Positions 24,463 through 32,909 of a stretch of DNA of 33,616 nt are shown piece after piece. The notes beneath the pieces were generated by a model, which saw only the letters and a program-made list of their open reading frames with translations, made no database searches and had not been told where the DNA came from. Source of the DNA: an uncultured Flavobacteriaceae bacterium (GTDB lineage Bacteria > Bacteroidota > Bacteroidia > Flavobacteriales > Flavobacteriaceae); NCBI GenBank assembly GCA_913052585.1, contig CAJXEB010000023.1, positions 1 to 33,616 on the forward strand, read 5' to 3'. The translations under genes and the position numbers were made by a program. Every line of letters begins with the position of its first letter. The first letter of the stretch is position 1.

Positions 24463-24539
24463 TGTCATTCAGAACGAGTTTACGAAGTGAAGAATCTCTC
24501 TATAAATTAAAGAGATTCCTCATTGCTTTCGATATGACA
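24463..24539. repeat. REP-like imperfect palindrome between menB and asnB
   Basis: The element starts TGTCATTCAGAACGAG, contains GAAGTGAAGAATCTCT and AAAGAGATTCCTCATTGC, and ends TCGATATGACA, forming an imperfect inverted repeat of about 77 bases between two convergent genes. Its TGTCATTC...GAAGAATCTC ends resemble the dispersed intergenic palindromes seen in many Bacteroidota genomes. Only one copy is in this window. It probably also acts as a transcription stop for menB and asnB. Confidence 0.7.
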
Positions 24540-24546
24540 AATTCTA

Positions 24547-26211
24547 CTAATAAGCATCATCATGGACGTTCGCTACAGCACGCCCACTAGGGTCGTTCAT
24601 GTTTTTAAAACTTTCATCCCATTCTAAAGCTATTTTAGAACTACACGCAACAGATGGTTCCTGTGGTACAGACCAAGCCGCAGTATCACTAGGGAAATGT
24701 TCTGTAAAAATAGAGCGGTAATAAAACTCCTCTTTAGTATTTGGTGGTTGTATAGGGAACTTATAATGAGCATTTGCTAACTGTTCGTCACTTACTTCTT
24801 CTTCAACCATTTCCTTTAAGTTATCTATCCAGCTATAACCTACACCATCACTAAATTGTTCTTTTTGTCGCCAAGCAACACTTTCAGGAAGCATATCTTC
24901 AAAGGCTTTTCTAAGAACCCATTTTTCCATACGTTCTCCGTTGATCATTTTATCTTGTGGGTTGATGCTCATCGCTACATCCATAAATTCTTTATCTAAA
25001 AATGGTACACGTCCTTCAATTCCCCAAGCTGCTAACGATTTATTAGCTCGTAAGCAATCATACATATGTAACTTATCTAATTTCCGAACTGTTTCTTCAT
25101 GAAAATCTTTTGCAGATGGTGCTTTATGAAAATACAAATAGCCACCAAATATCTCATCGGCTCCTTCACCAGATAACACCATTTTTATCCCCATTGCTTT
25201 AATTGCTCTCGCCAATAAATACATAGGAGTAGAGGCTCTAATGGTAGTAATGTCGTAAGTCTCAAGATGATAAATTACATCATGCAAGGCATCAATTCCT
25301 TCTTGAATCGTAAATTTTATTTCGTGATGCACGGTATCTAAATGATCGGCTACTTTTCTTGCTGCCGCTAAATCGGGCGAACCTTCTAGTCCAATTGCAA
25401 AGGAATGGAGTTGAGGATACCAGGCTTTGTCTGTATCGTTACTTTCAATTCGTTTATCTGCATATTTTTTAGCAATGGCTGAAGTAATAGAAGAATCCAA
25501 ACCTCCAGAAAGTAATACACCATAAGGTACATCACTCATTAATTGCCTGTGTACTGCATCTTCAAGAGCAGTTCTTAATTTTTTTATATCTGTTTCATTG
25601 TCTTTTACTGCATCGAAATCCTTCCAATCTCTATCGTGCCATCGTTTTAATTCTCCATCTGAACTATGTAAATAATGACCAGGAGGGAAGAGTTCAATTT
25701 TAGTACAAACTCCTTCCAAAGCTTTCAATTCTGAAGCAACATAAAAAGTTCCATTTTCATCCCAGCCCATATATAATGGAATAATACCCATATGATCTCG
25801 TGCTATAAAATATTCATCTTTTTCAATATCATATAAAGCAAAACCGAAAATTCCATTTAATTCATCTAAGAATGAAGGTCCTTTTTTTTGGTATAAAGAA
25901 AGGATGACTTCGCAATCGGATTTTGTTTGAAAATTATAGCTGCCTTCAAATTGCTTGCGTAATTCTAAATGATTGTAAATTTCCCCATTTGCAGCAAGAA
26001 CTAAATTTTTATCTTCCGAAAATAAGGGTTGTTTTCCTGAAGTAGGATCTACAATCGCTAATCGTTCGTGAGTCATAATCGATTTGTCATTGTTGAAAAT
26101 CCCACTCCAATCGGGACCCCTATGGCGGATGTTTTTTGACATGGACAATAATTGAGGCCTTAATTTTTCTGAAGGTTGCTTTAAGTTAAAAGCACATACA
26201 ATTCCACACAT
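24547..26211 (-). CDS. asnB: Asparagine synthase B (glutamine-hydrolysing)
   Basis: Class II glutamine amidotransferase, 554 residues, making asparagine from aspartate, ATP and glutamine in the cytoplasm. Cys2 (MCGIVCAF) is the N-terminal nucleophile of the glutaminase domain; RHRGPDWSG, HERLAIVDP and ANGEIYNH are its substrate motifs. The C-terminal synthetase domain has the PP-loop GVLLSGGLDSSI, then LSGEGADEIFGGYLYFH and RVPFLDKEFMDVAM. Length and motif order match E. coli AsnB (554). A strong terminator lies upstream, separating it from the dehydrogenase gene, so it has its own promoter, though no clear TAnnTTTG box is visible. Confidence 0.97.
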   Translation of the reverse strand: MCGIVCAFNLKQPSEKLRPQLLSMSKNIRHRGPDWSGIFNNDKSIMTHERLAIVDPTSGKQPLFSEDKNLVLAANGEIYNHLELRKQFEGSYNFQTKSDCEVILSLYQKKGPSFLDELNGIFGFALYDIEKDEYFIARDHMGIIPLYMGWDENGTFYVASELKALEGVCTKIELFPPGHYLHSSDGELKRWHDRDWKDFDAVKDNETDIKKLRTALEDAVHRQLMSDVPYGVLLSGGLDSSITSAIAKKYADKRIESNDTDKAWYPQLHSFAIGLEGSPDLAAARKVADHLDTVHHEIKFTIQEGIDALHDVIYHLETYDITTIRASTPMYLLARAIKAMGIKMVLSGEGADEIFGGYLYFHKAPSAKDFHEETVRKLDKLHMYDCLRANKSLAAWGIEGRVPFLDKEFMDVAMSINPQDKMINGERMEKWVLRKAFEDMLPESVAWRQKEQFSDGVGYSWIDNLKEMVEEEVSDEQLANAHYKFPIQPPNTKEEFYYRSIFTEHFPSDTAAWSVPQEPSVACSSKIALEWDESFKNMNDPSGRAVANVHDDAY

Positions 26212-26271
26212 AATATATTGTTATTCGTTAGTTGATTTTAATATTATTTTCATCTTTTTTAAATAAGTAAC

Positions 26272-26307
26272 AAAAAAATGCCTGTCAAGAAAAACTTGAC
26301 AGGCATT
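26272..26307 (-). terminator. Strong terminator after the E1 dehydrogenase gene
   Basis: On the minus strand AATGCCTGTCAAG, loop TTTTT, CTTGACAGGCATT, then a T tract: a perfect 13-bp stem about 137 bases after the E1 stop and about 60 bases before asnB. A short extra copy of the stem core, CTTGACAAG, lies at 26316-26324. Confidence 0.9.
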
Positions 26308-26443
26308 AATATGTTCTTGACAAGTTTTTGTTAAGTTTGGTAATTATTACTATTTATATTAATTAAAAACATTGTCTTATTGTTTATTAGTTTTGTAAAT
26401 ATAGAATAATTTTTTTGTATTCCTAATTTAGGATTAAAAATAC

Positions 26444-28858
26444 TTATCTAAGTTTTGGAAAATCTTTTGGATTTACTTCATTCATCATCTCATAAACTTT
26501 TTCAAAAACATCTTCAACTTGTGGTTTAGAAAAATAATCACCATCAGTTCCGTAAGCAGGACGATGTTGTTTAGCAGTTAATGCTTGAGGTTTACTATCT
26601 AAATGCTCATAACCATTCTGTTCATCCAAAATAACTTGCATGATGTAAGCTGAAGCTCCACCCGGAACATCTTCGTCAATAACCAATAGTCTATTTGTTT
26701 TAGCGACACTTTTTACCATATCTTGATTAATATCTAGAGGTAATAATGATTGAATGTCAATTACTTCCACATCAATGCCTACTTGTAGTAACTCTATAGC
26801 TGCTTCTTGAACAACACGTAAAGTACTTCCGTAAGAAATGATGGTCATATCGGTTCCTTCTTTTACTGTTTCAACAACACCAATTGGAGTTCTTATTTCA
26901 GTTAAATTGGAAGGCATTTTTTCTTTTAATCGATATCCATTTAAACATTCTATTACTAAAGCAGGTTCATCAGTTTTTAAAAGTGTATTGTAAAAACCAA
27001 CAGCTTTTGTCATATCTCGTGGAACTAAAATGTACATTCCTCGAAGTAAATGAACCAATCCGCCCATTTGAGAGCCACTGTGCCAGATTCCTTCTAACCG
27101 ATGTCCTCTAGTTCTTACAATTAAAGGTGCTTTTTGTTTACCGTTAGTACGGTAACGAACTGTCGCAAGGTCATCACTCATAATTTGTAAACAATAAAGA
27201 ATATAGTCTAGATATTGTATTTCAGCAATAGGTCTTAAACCTCTCATGGACATTCCAATCCCTTGTCCTAAAATGGTAGCTTCTCTAATACCTGCATCTG
27301 CAACTCGATCTTCACCAAATTTGTCTTGTAATCCTTCTAATCCTTGATTTACATCACCAATTGCACCACTATCTTCACCGAAGATACACACTTCTGGGTA
27401 CTTGGCTAAGATATTATCAAAATTATCTCTAAGTAGAATTCTTCCATCTACTTCTTCTGTATTATCAGTATAGATAGGTTTAATTTCTGAAATCGTTTTT
27501 GCGTTTTCAATTGTTTCAGAATATAGGTGAGCACTATATTTAGGTTCAATAATTTCAAAATAATTTTCAATCCAATCTTGAAGTTGTTTTTTCTCAACGG
27601 TGTTTTCGCCAATTAAATAACGTAATGTTTTTCTTGCAGTACCAATAATTTCTCTTCGCAATGGTTCTTTTTCGTCAGAAAGTGAAGCGGCAATTTTATT
27701 GATAAATACTTTATTTGCACTTTTTTCAGCAGCATTATTAATAAGAGTAAGCGCCTCTTTTTGTTCCTGAATCTGTGGAGCTAAAAAAGCTTTCCAAGCA
27801 GCAGCTTTACCTTCACGGACTTCTTTTTTTATAGATTTTTCGATGGTAGCCAAATCATTTTCTTTAGCAAAATTATTAGCTAGAACCCACTCACGCATCT
27901 TTACGTTGCAATCGTACTCTTTCTCCCAATTTAAACGGGTTTTGTCTTTATAACGTTCGTGAGAACCACTTGTAGAATGCCCTTGAGGTTGTGTTAGTTC
28001 GTTTACATGAATTAAAACAGGTACATGCTCTTTTCTAGCGATTTTAGACGCTTTTTGATATGCTTCAATTAAACTTGGATAATCCCAACCGTGAACACGA
28101 ATAATTTCATATCCATTTTCATCTTCAGTGCGCTGAAAACCTTTTAATATTTCAGAAATATTTTCTTTAGTAGTTTGATGTTTTGCGTGAACTGAAATTC
28201 CATATTCGTCATCCCAAACATTTATAACCATAGGGATTTGTAGAACTCCCGCAGCATTTATAGATTCCCAAAAAAGCCCTTCACTTGTACTGGCATTACC
28301 AATGGTTCCCCAAGCAACTTCATTTCCTTTATCTGAAAAAGTAGTAGATCCTTCTAATTCTTTTACGTTTCTATAAATTTTTGAAGCATGTGCCAATCCT
28401 ACTAATCGAGGCATTTGCCCAGCAGTTGGTGAGATATCAGGACTACTATTTTTTTGTTTGGTAAGATTTTTCCAAGTACCATCTTCATTTAAACTATGTG
28501 TAGCAAAATGTCCTCCCATTTGCCTTCCTGCACTCATTGGATCTGCTTCAATATCAGTATGTCCATATAGTCCTGCGAAGAATTGCTGAATCGTTAATTT
28601 ACCAATGGCCATCATAAAGGTTTGGTCGCGATAATAACCACTTCTCCAGTCTCCTTCTTTAAATACCTTTGCCCATGCTAATTGCGGCACCTCTTTTCCA
28701 TCACCAAAAATTCCAAACTTTGCTTTTCCTGTTAAAACTTCTCTACGTCCTAAAAGACTACATTCTCTACTTGTGACAGCGATTTTGTAATCATTTAAAA
28801 CTTCAGCTTTAAAATCTTCGAAAGATAATTTATTATTTGTTTGAGGATTTGTTTGCAT
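26444..28858 (-). CDS. 2-oxoacid dehydrogenase E1, fused alpha and beta subunits
   Basis: An 804-residue ThDP-dependent E1 component that decarboxylates a 2-oxoacid and passes the acyl group to an E2 lipoyl protein. The alpha half (about 1-400) shows WRSGYYRDQTFMMAIG, GRQMGGHFA, SPTAGQMPRLVGLAHA and GNASTSEGLFWESINAAG with VWDDEYGISV for ThDP/Mg binding. The beta half (about 465-804) shows CIFGEDSGAIGDVNQGLEGL, REATILGQGIGMSMRGLRPI, RTRGHRLEGIWHSGSQMGGL and IDEDVPGGASAYIMQ. Elsewhere these are often separate subunits; the single-chain form is common in flavobacteria and probably uses branched-chain oxoacids or pyruvate, which sequence alone does not settle. No E2 or E3 is nearby. A clear promoter lies just upstream. 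Confidence 0.92.
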   Translation of the reverse strand: MQTNPQTNNKLSFEDFKAEVLNDYKIAVTSRECSLLGRREVLTGKAKFGIFGDGKEVPQLAWAKVFKEGDWRSGYYRDQTFMMAIGKLTIQQFFAGLYGHTDIEADPMSAGRQMGGHFATHSLNEDGTWKNLTKQKNSSPDISPTAGQMPRLVGLAHASKIYRNVKELEGSTTFSDKGNEVAWGTIGNASTSEGLFWESINAAGVLQIPMVINVWDDEYGISVHAKHQTTKENISEILKGFQRTEDENGYEIIRVHGWDYPSLIEAYQKASKIARKEHVPVLIHVNELTQPQGHSTSGSHERYKDKTRLNWEKEYDCNVKMREWVLANNFAKENDLATIEKSIKKEVREGKAAAWKAFLAPQIQEQKEALTLINNAAEKSANKVFINKIAASLSDEKEPLRREIIGTARKTLRYLIGENTVEKKQLQDWIENYFEIIEPKYSAHLYSETIENAKTISEIKPIYTDNTEEVDGRILLRDNFDNILAKYPEVCIFGEDSGAIGDVNQGLEGLQDKFGEDRVADAGIREATILGQGIGMSMRGLRPIAEIQYLDYILYCLQIMSDDLATVRYRTNGKQKAPLIVRTRGHRLEGIWHSGSQMGGLVHLLRGMYILVPRDMTKAVGFYNTLLKTDEPALVIECLNGYRLKEKMPSNLTEIRTPIGVVETVKEGTDMTIISYGSTLRVVQEAAIELLQVGIDVEVIDIQSLLPLDINQDMVKSVAKTNRLLVIDEDVPGGASAYIMQVILDEQNGYEHLDSKPQALTAKQHRPAYGTDGDYFSKPQVEDVFEKVYEMMNEVNPKDFPKLR

Positions 28859-28883
28859 ATTTCTTGAGGGTTATTTGAATTTG

Positions 28884-28914
28884 CAAAAGTAGTGAAAAGT
28901 AAAATTTTATACAA
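28884..28914 (-). promoter_or_regulatory. Bacteroidota promoter of the E1 gene
   Basis: Minus-strand reading gives TTG (28914-28912), 20 bases, TACTTTTG (28891-28884), matching the TTG-N19-21-TAnnTTTG housekeeping promoter. The -7 box ends 25 bases before the ATG. Confidence 0.7.
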
Positions 28915-28955
28915 TTTTCATTTATAACTCTAAAAAGGTACTGATTATTAAATTA

Positions 28956-29183
28956 TTATCTCTTTTTTGAGGATAAAATTACATTTTTATAAATTAATCT
29001 AACTAGTAAAATAAAGGGAAAACCGTGTAATAAAACATCAAACCAATCCATTATTTTCATTCCTTCAGCTCCACTTAAAATCCATTTTAGTTTTCCATAT
29101 ATATGTGGTTCTGGAAAAAAGGGTGCAAAACCTAGCGCAAGGCATAATAAAATAACCAATCGCCAATTGTTAAATACATTCAT
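28956..29183 (-). CDS. Small conserved membrane protein of unknown function
   Basis: A 75-residue protein with two hydrophobic segments: NWRLVILLCLALGFAPFF (about 6-23) and WFDVLLHGFPFILLVRLIY (about 47-65). They are separated by EPHIYGKLKWILSGAEGMKI, and the tail KNVILSSKKR is basic, suggesting inner-membrane insertion with a cytoplasmic C-terminus. I know similar short proteins (PEPHIxGKxKW...MDWFDxLLHGxP) as conserved hypotheticals in flavobacteria, but no function. It starts 12 bases after the stop of the large barrel protein on the same strand, so it is probably co-transcribed with it; its own terminator is not evident before the E1 gene. Confidence 0.75.
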   Translation of the reverse strand: MNVFNNWRLVILLCLALGFAPFFPEPHIYGKLKWILSGAEGMKIMDWFDVLLHGFPFILLVRLIYKNVILSSKKR

Positions 29184-29195
29184 AAATTATATTTT

Positions 29196-32012
29196 TTAAT
29201 ACCATTTTCTGGAAAATAGACCGAATAAAGTCTTAATGTCTAAAGTTATTATAAACCGTATTTTTTCTTCGTAATTTGGTTGTGCTACTTCCCATCCTAG
29301 GTTAGAATATACTGGGAAATATAATTCAAAATAATCTTCTACTAAACTTAATCTTATTCCACTATCATACAATGTTTCTGTAGCTTGATATTTATTATTA
29401 ACGAAACCTAAATCTCCATAAGCGTGAATCCATTTCCAAATATTGGTACTAATATTTAAAGTAGTCATCCAAGTATTTGAAAAGGAAGGCTCTAATTTGG
29501 ATTTAAATCCACCTTCCGCAATAATTAATTGTTGACTAAATAATCCATTATCATCACTTCTTCCATAGTAATTATAGTCAAATAAATAATCGGTTGGACG
29601 ATCTAAAGCGAAGCTAAAATAGTCATCATTTGGATTTGTCTTATTTTTTAAAAAAACACCGGCAAAGAAACGCACATCTATCTTGCGGTTATTGTTAAAT
29701 AACTTTCTGTATTTTAAAGTAGTAGAAACCTTACTGAATTCTGATGATACTTGATAATCTACAACGGCTCTATAATGGTTAATTAAATTTGGATTGGAAT
29801 ATACATAGCTTATATCAAAAACACTATAATTAGGAGTTTCTAAAGGCATATTAGAATCTTTGTCTCGCTCTACCGTTACGTTTCTTATATTGATAAAATG
29901 TTTTTTATTATTACGTAAATCTTTACTGTCTCTAAAACCTATTGTTGCAAACGGACTCAATCGTGTGTAGAATAAATCATCATCATATGAAAAATAACTA
30001 CCTGAAACACCAAACCTATAAAAATAGATATTCCCAAATTCAGGCATTCTTTTATATAAAATCGAGCCATTACCCACCAATGTTTTCGATTTAAAAGCCC
30101 ACATAGGGTTTAATTTGTACCGAAAAGGTTTTTGTAGCACTGCTTTATTATATAATTTTGCTCCTACAGTTATTCCGTCATAAACATTATAACTGTAAGT
30201 GGGCATAATAAATAACTGATTGTATCTAGGGTCTTCAACGTCTTTTAAAAGACGAACTTGAAACGGTTTGTTTGTTAAACCTTTTACTTTTTTATAATTA
30301 TCTCGCTGATTAATTTCTGGAATTACACCTTCATAATTAATCGCAATTTTACGGACATCCTTTGCTGGTATTTTTACTGTAACTGAAGAGTCAACAGGAT
30401 CTATCCATTTTTTATAGATAATATTCTTTTTATTAATTCCGTAGATGGATACTGGGAGTGCTGTTTTTCTTTTGTTTACAATCTCAATCTCTAATGAATC
30501 TCCTTTTTTATGTAGGTTTTTTAGTTTGAAGTCAATAGAATTTCGATTGTCTATAAAATCTTTAAAAAACCAGTCTACAGGTTTGTCTGTATTGTTTTTT
30601 AAATATTTTTTAAAATCTATTGCCTTGATGGATTTTAATTCATTTTCAGAAAAAAACTGCTTGATACTTTTTAAAACTGCTTCTTTTCCAAGGTATTCTG
30701 AAAGGTATAACAATCCTTTTCCTCCATAATAATCATTTGCGATATTTTTGTTGAATTTTAATAAAGAATCTTTTGGAGTTGTATTTTTTTGATGCAAATT
30801 ATTTCTAGCCATATTCATATATAAAAATGAATACTGGTCGTTGAAATCTAATTCGGAAGCATGAAAAATACGGAGAACCCAAAGATTACTTAAATTACCC
30901 ATTAACTTCATATCTGGATAATAGGTTTCAATATAATCCATCATTAAATACACCTGAAAAGCTCCTACAATCCAATGATCTTCTCTTGGATTAATAACAA
31001 GAGTATTTTCAAGATAGGTTCGGCTCATAATTTTGAGCATTTCAATATCATACTCAAAACCATCTGGAAAAGGACTTATAAATTCTGGTAATAAATTAAG
31101 ACCATACACAGGATTTCGTTTATAATCTATTTCACTTAATACCATCTTATCAAAAGGATAATCTCCTAGATTTTCATCTAAATAATGTGCGATTCGATCT
31201 ATTACTAAAGCTTGTATTGGCGGTGTTACTTTGTTATGAGTGTGATTGGTAGTCACTAAAAGTTTATCGGTTTCAACAGTACTGAAATCTGAAATTTTTA
31301 ATAGCTGCAGTTTTACCTGCATTCTGTTTTCTCCTTTTAATTGTGTCGTCTTTATATTGTTTTCTGTATTCTCAGAAACAAGATCTAAATCTGAAACTAT
31401 ATTAAAGTAATAAGGTGTATGAAAATTAATATTAAAAGTAGTAGGAGCGAGGTAGGAATCGCTTAAATCTTTATTGCTATAGAGTATCCATTCGGTATCA
31501 AAAAAGGCAGGAGCGAGATACCAATATCGGATCTTAAAATCGCCGTTATTGGTAATCCCATACCTTGTAAATTTATCGTCGGGAAGTATTATATGGTATA
31601 CCATTTTCAGGATATACTCTTCACCAGGTAATAATTTGTTATCTAATTTTACTCTAATAATATCAACTTCATCACCACGAGTCCAAACTAATGATTTTTT
31701 AGCGTTATTATTAATACTTACAATATTGGAATGCCCTCTATTTTTGTTTTTTTCAAAATGAAATGTACTTTGATAATTTTCAGCAAATCTTTTAGCTAAT
31801 GGAGTCGTTTTACTTGAAAAGCTATTTGCCCAATCGTTTAGATAAATTTCATCTAAAATTGAATCTGAATTATTTTTATAAATTAATTCTTGCTCAATCG
31901 TAATGGTCCTTAATTCTGGTACAAGCGTTGCATCAATATTTATTTGATGTTGAGCTTGTGTAAGCGATGCTATCAATAGTCCAACTAAGGATATGTAATA
32001 ATTTAGTTTCAA
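29196..32012 (-). CDS. M1-aminopeptidase-like ectodomain fused to an outer-membrane beta-barrel
   Basis: A 938-residue exported protein. The signal peptide is MKLNYYISLVGLLIASLTQA. Residues about 21-480 resemble an M1 (gluzincin) peptidase: N-terminal beta domain (ITIEQELIYKNNS, LDEIYLNDWANSF, RYWYLAPAFF) then a helical catalytic-like domain. The zinc motif HExxH is absent; the matching region reads IMSRTYLENTLVINPREDHW, and the usual downstream NEGFA is VGAFQ, so it should not be an active peptidase. From about 590 the chain is rich in alternating beta-strands and ends in RKWY, an aromatic C-terminus typical of outer-membrane barrels. The start is TTG at 32012, because a stop lies directly before it and the signal peptide begins there. 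Function unknown. Confidence 0.82.
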   Translation of the reverse strand: MKLNYYISLVGLLIASLTQAQHQINIDATLVPELRTITIEQELIYKNNSDSILDEIYLNDWANSFSSKTTPLAKRFAENYQSTFHFEKNKNRGHSNIVSINNNAKKSLVWTRGDEVDIIRVKLDNKLLPGEEYILKMVYHIILPDDKFTRYGITNNGDFKIRYWYLAPAFFDTEWILYSNKDLSDSYLAPTTFNINFHTPYYFNIVSDLDLVSENTENNIKTTQLKGENRMQVKLQLLKISDFSTVETDKLLVTTNHTHNKVTPPIQALVIDRIAHYLDENLGDYPFDKMVLSEIDYKRNPVYGLNLLPEFISPFPDGFEYDIEMLKIMSRTYLENTLVINPREDHWIVGAFQVYLMMDYIETYYPDMKLMGNLSNLWVLRIFHASELDFNDQYSFLYMNMARNNLHQKNTTPKDSLLKFNKNIANDYYGGKGLLYLSEYLGKEAVLKSIKQFFSENELKSIKAIDFKKYLKNNTDKPVDWFFKDFIDNRNSIDFKLKNLHKKGDSLEIEIVNKRKTALPVSIYGINKKNIIYKKWIDPVDSSVTVKIPAKDVRKIAINYEGVIPEINQRDNYKKVKGLTNKPFQVRLLKDVEDPRYNQLFIMPTYSYNVYDGITVGAKLYNKAVLQKPFRYKLNPMWAFKSKTLVGNGSILYKRMPEFGNIYFYRFGVSGSYFSYDDDLFYTRLSPFATIGFRDSKDLRNNKKHFINIRNVTVERDKDSNMPLETPNYSVFDISYVYSNPNLINHYRAVVDYQVSSEFSKVSTTLKYRKLFNNNRKIDVRFFAGVFLKNKTNPNDDYFSFALDRPTDYLFDYNYYGRSDDNGLFSQQLIIAEGGFKSKLEPSFSNTWMTTLNISTNIWKWIHAYGDLGFVNNKYQATETLYDSGIRLSLVEDYFELYFPVYSNLGWEVAQPNYEEKIRFIITLDIKTLFGLFSRKWY

Positions 32013-32050
32013 TTATTTTTCAATAAATTATAAAACATAATGTTTATAGT

Positions 32051-32080
32051 TTCTTGAGCAGTTATTGGTAAACTCAAGAA
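32051..32080. repeat. Short inverted repeat between LOG-family and barrel genes
   Basis: TTCTTGAG (32051-32058) and CTCAAGAA (32073-32080) form an 8-bp stem over a 14-base loop, within the 121-base gap between the LOG-family gene and the barrel gene. No T tract follows on the minus strand, so a terminator role is doubtful. Confidence 0.4.
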
Positions 32081-32133
32081 TGGGAAAGCGAAGTAAATGA
32101 TGCTTTTCATAAAAATAGAGAAGTTTTTTCTAA

Positions 32134-32823
32134 TTAAAAGTTTGGACGTAAATTATACTTATCATAGAAGTTATTTAATATTTCTATTACCTCATCTTCA
32201 TGATCCACTATATCCACTAAATGTAAATCGTCTGGGCTTATATTTCCATAGGACTTTAACAAGGTATCTTTTATCCAATCTACCAACCCGCCCCAAAAAT
32301 CTTTACCTACCAGAATGATAGGAAACTTTCCAATTTTATGAGTCTGGATTAGCGTAAGTGCTTCAAAAAATTCATCTAAGGTTCCAAAACCACCAGGCAT
32401 TACAACAAACCCTTGAGAGTATTTTACAAACATTACTTTTCTAACAAAAAAGTAATCAAAATCGATGCTTTTATCACTGTCAATATAAGGGTTATCATGT
32501 TGTTCAAATGGTAACTCTATATTTAAACCTACAGAAGTACCTCCAGCATTATGAGCTCCTTTATTACCAGCTTCCATAATTCCTGGACCACCTCCAGTTA
32601 TTACCCCATATCCATTGTCTGCTAGTTTTGTTGCAATGTTTTCTGCAAGTTGGTAATACTTATCATCTGGTTTTGTTCTTGCTGATCCAAATATAGAAAC
32701 ACAAGGTCCAATTCTACTTAATTTTTCGTATCCATTAACAAATTCTCCCATGATTTTAAAAATACCCCATGAGTCGTTTGACTTTACTTCATTCCAATTC
32801 TTTGGATTTATTTCTTTTTTCAT
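32134..32823 (-). CDS. LOG-family (TIGR00730) protein, putative nucleotide phosphoribohydrolase
   Basis: A 229-residue cytoplasmic Rossmann-fold protein of the LOG family. The nucleotide-binding/active-site motifs are ITGGGPGIMEAGNKGA (about 75-90) and VMPGGFGTLDEFFE (141-154). LOG enzymes release the base from cytokinin riboside or purine nucleoside 5'-monophosphates; relatives such as PpnN degrade ordinary nucleotides. In flavobacteria the natural substrate is uncertain. The N-terminal NPKNWNEVKSNDSWGIFKIM region is longer than in the shortest LOGs. It follows uvrA on the same strand after an 86-base gap. Confidence 0.9.
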   Translation of the reverse strand: MKKEINPKNWNEVKSNDSWGIFKIMGEFVNGYEKLSRIGPCVSIFGSARTKPDDKYYQLAENIATKLADNGYGVITGGGPGIMEAGNKGAHNAGGTSVGLNIELPFEQHDNPYIDSDKSIDFDYFFVRKVMFVKYSQGFVVMPGGFGTLDEFFEALTLIQTHKIGKFPIILVGKDFWGGLVDWIKDTLLKSYGNISPDDLHLVDIVDHEDEVIEILNNFYDKYNLRPNF

Positions 32824-32909
32824 CCGTATATTATGTTTTTTATTTAAGCTTGTGCAAAAGCTTTTTGATTTTATAGCCTTTGATAATAGCTAATAGCAAT
32901 CCTATATTG

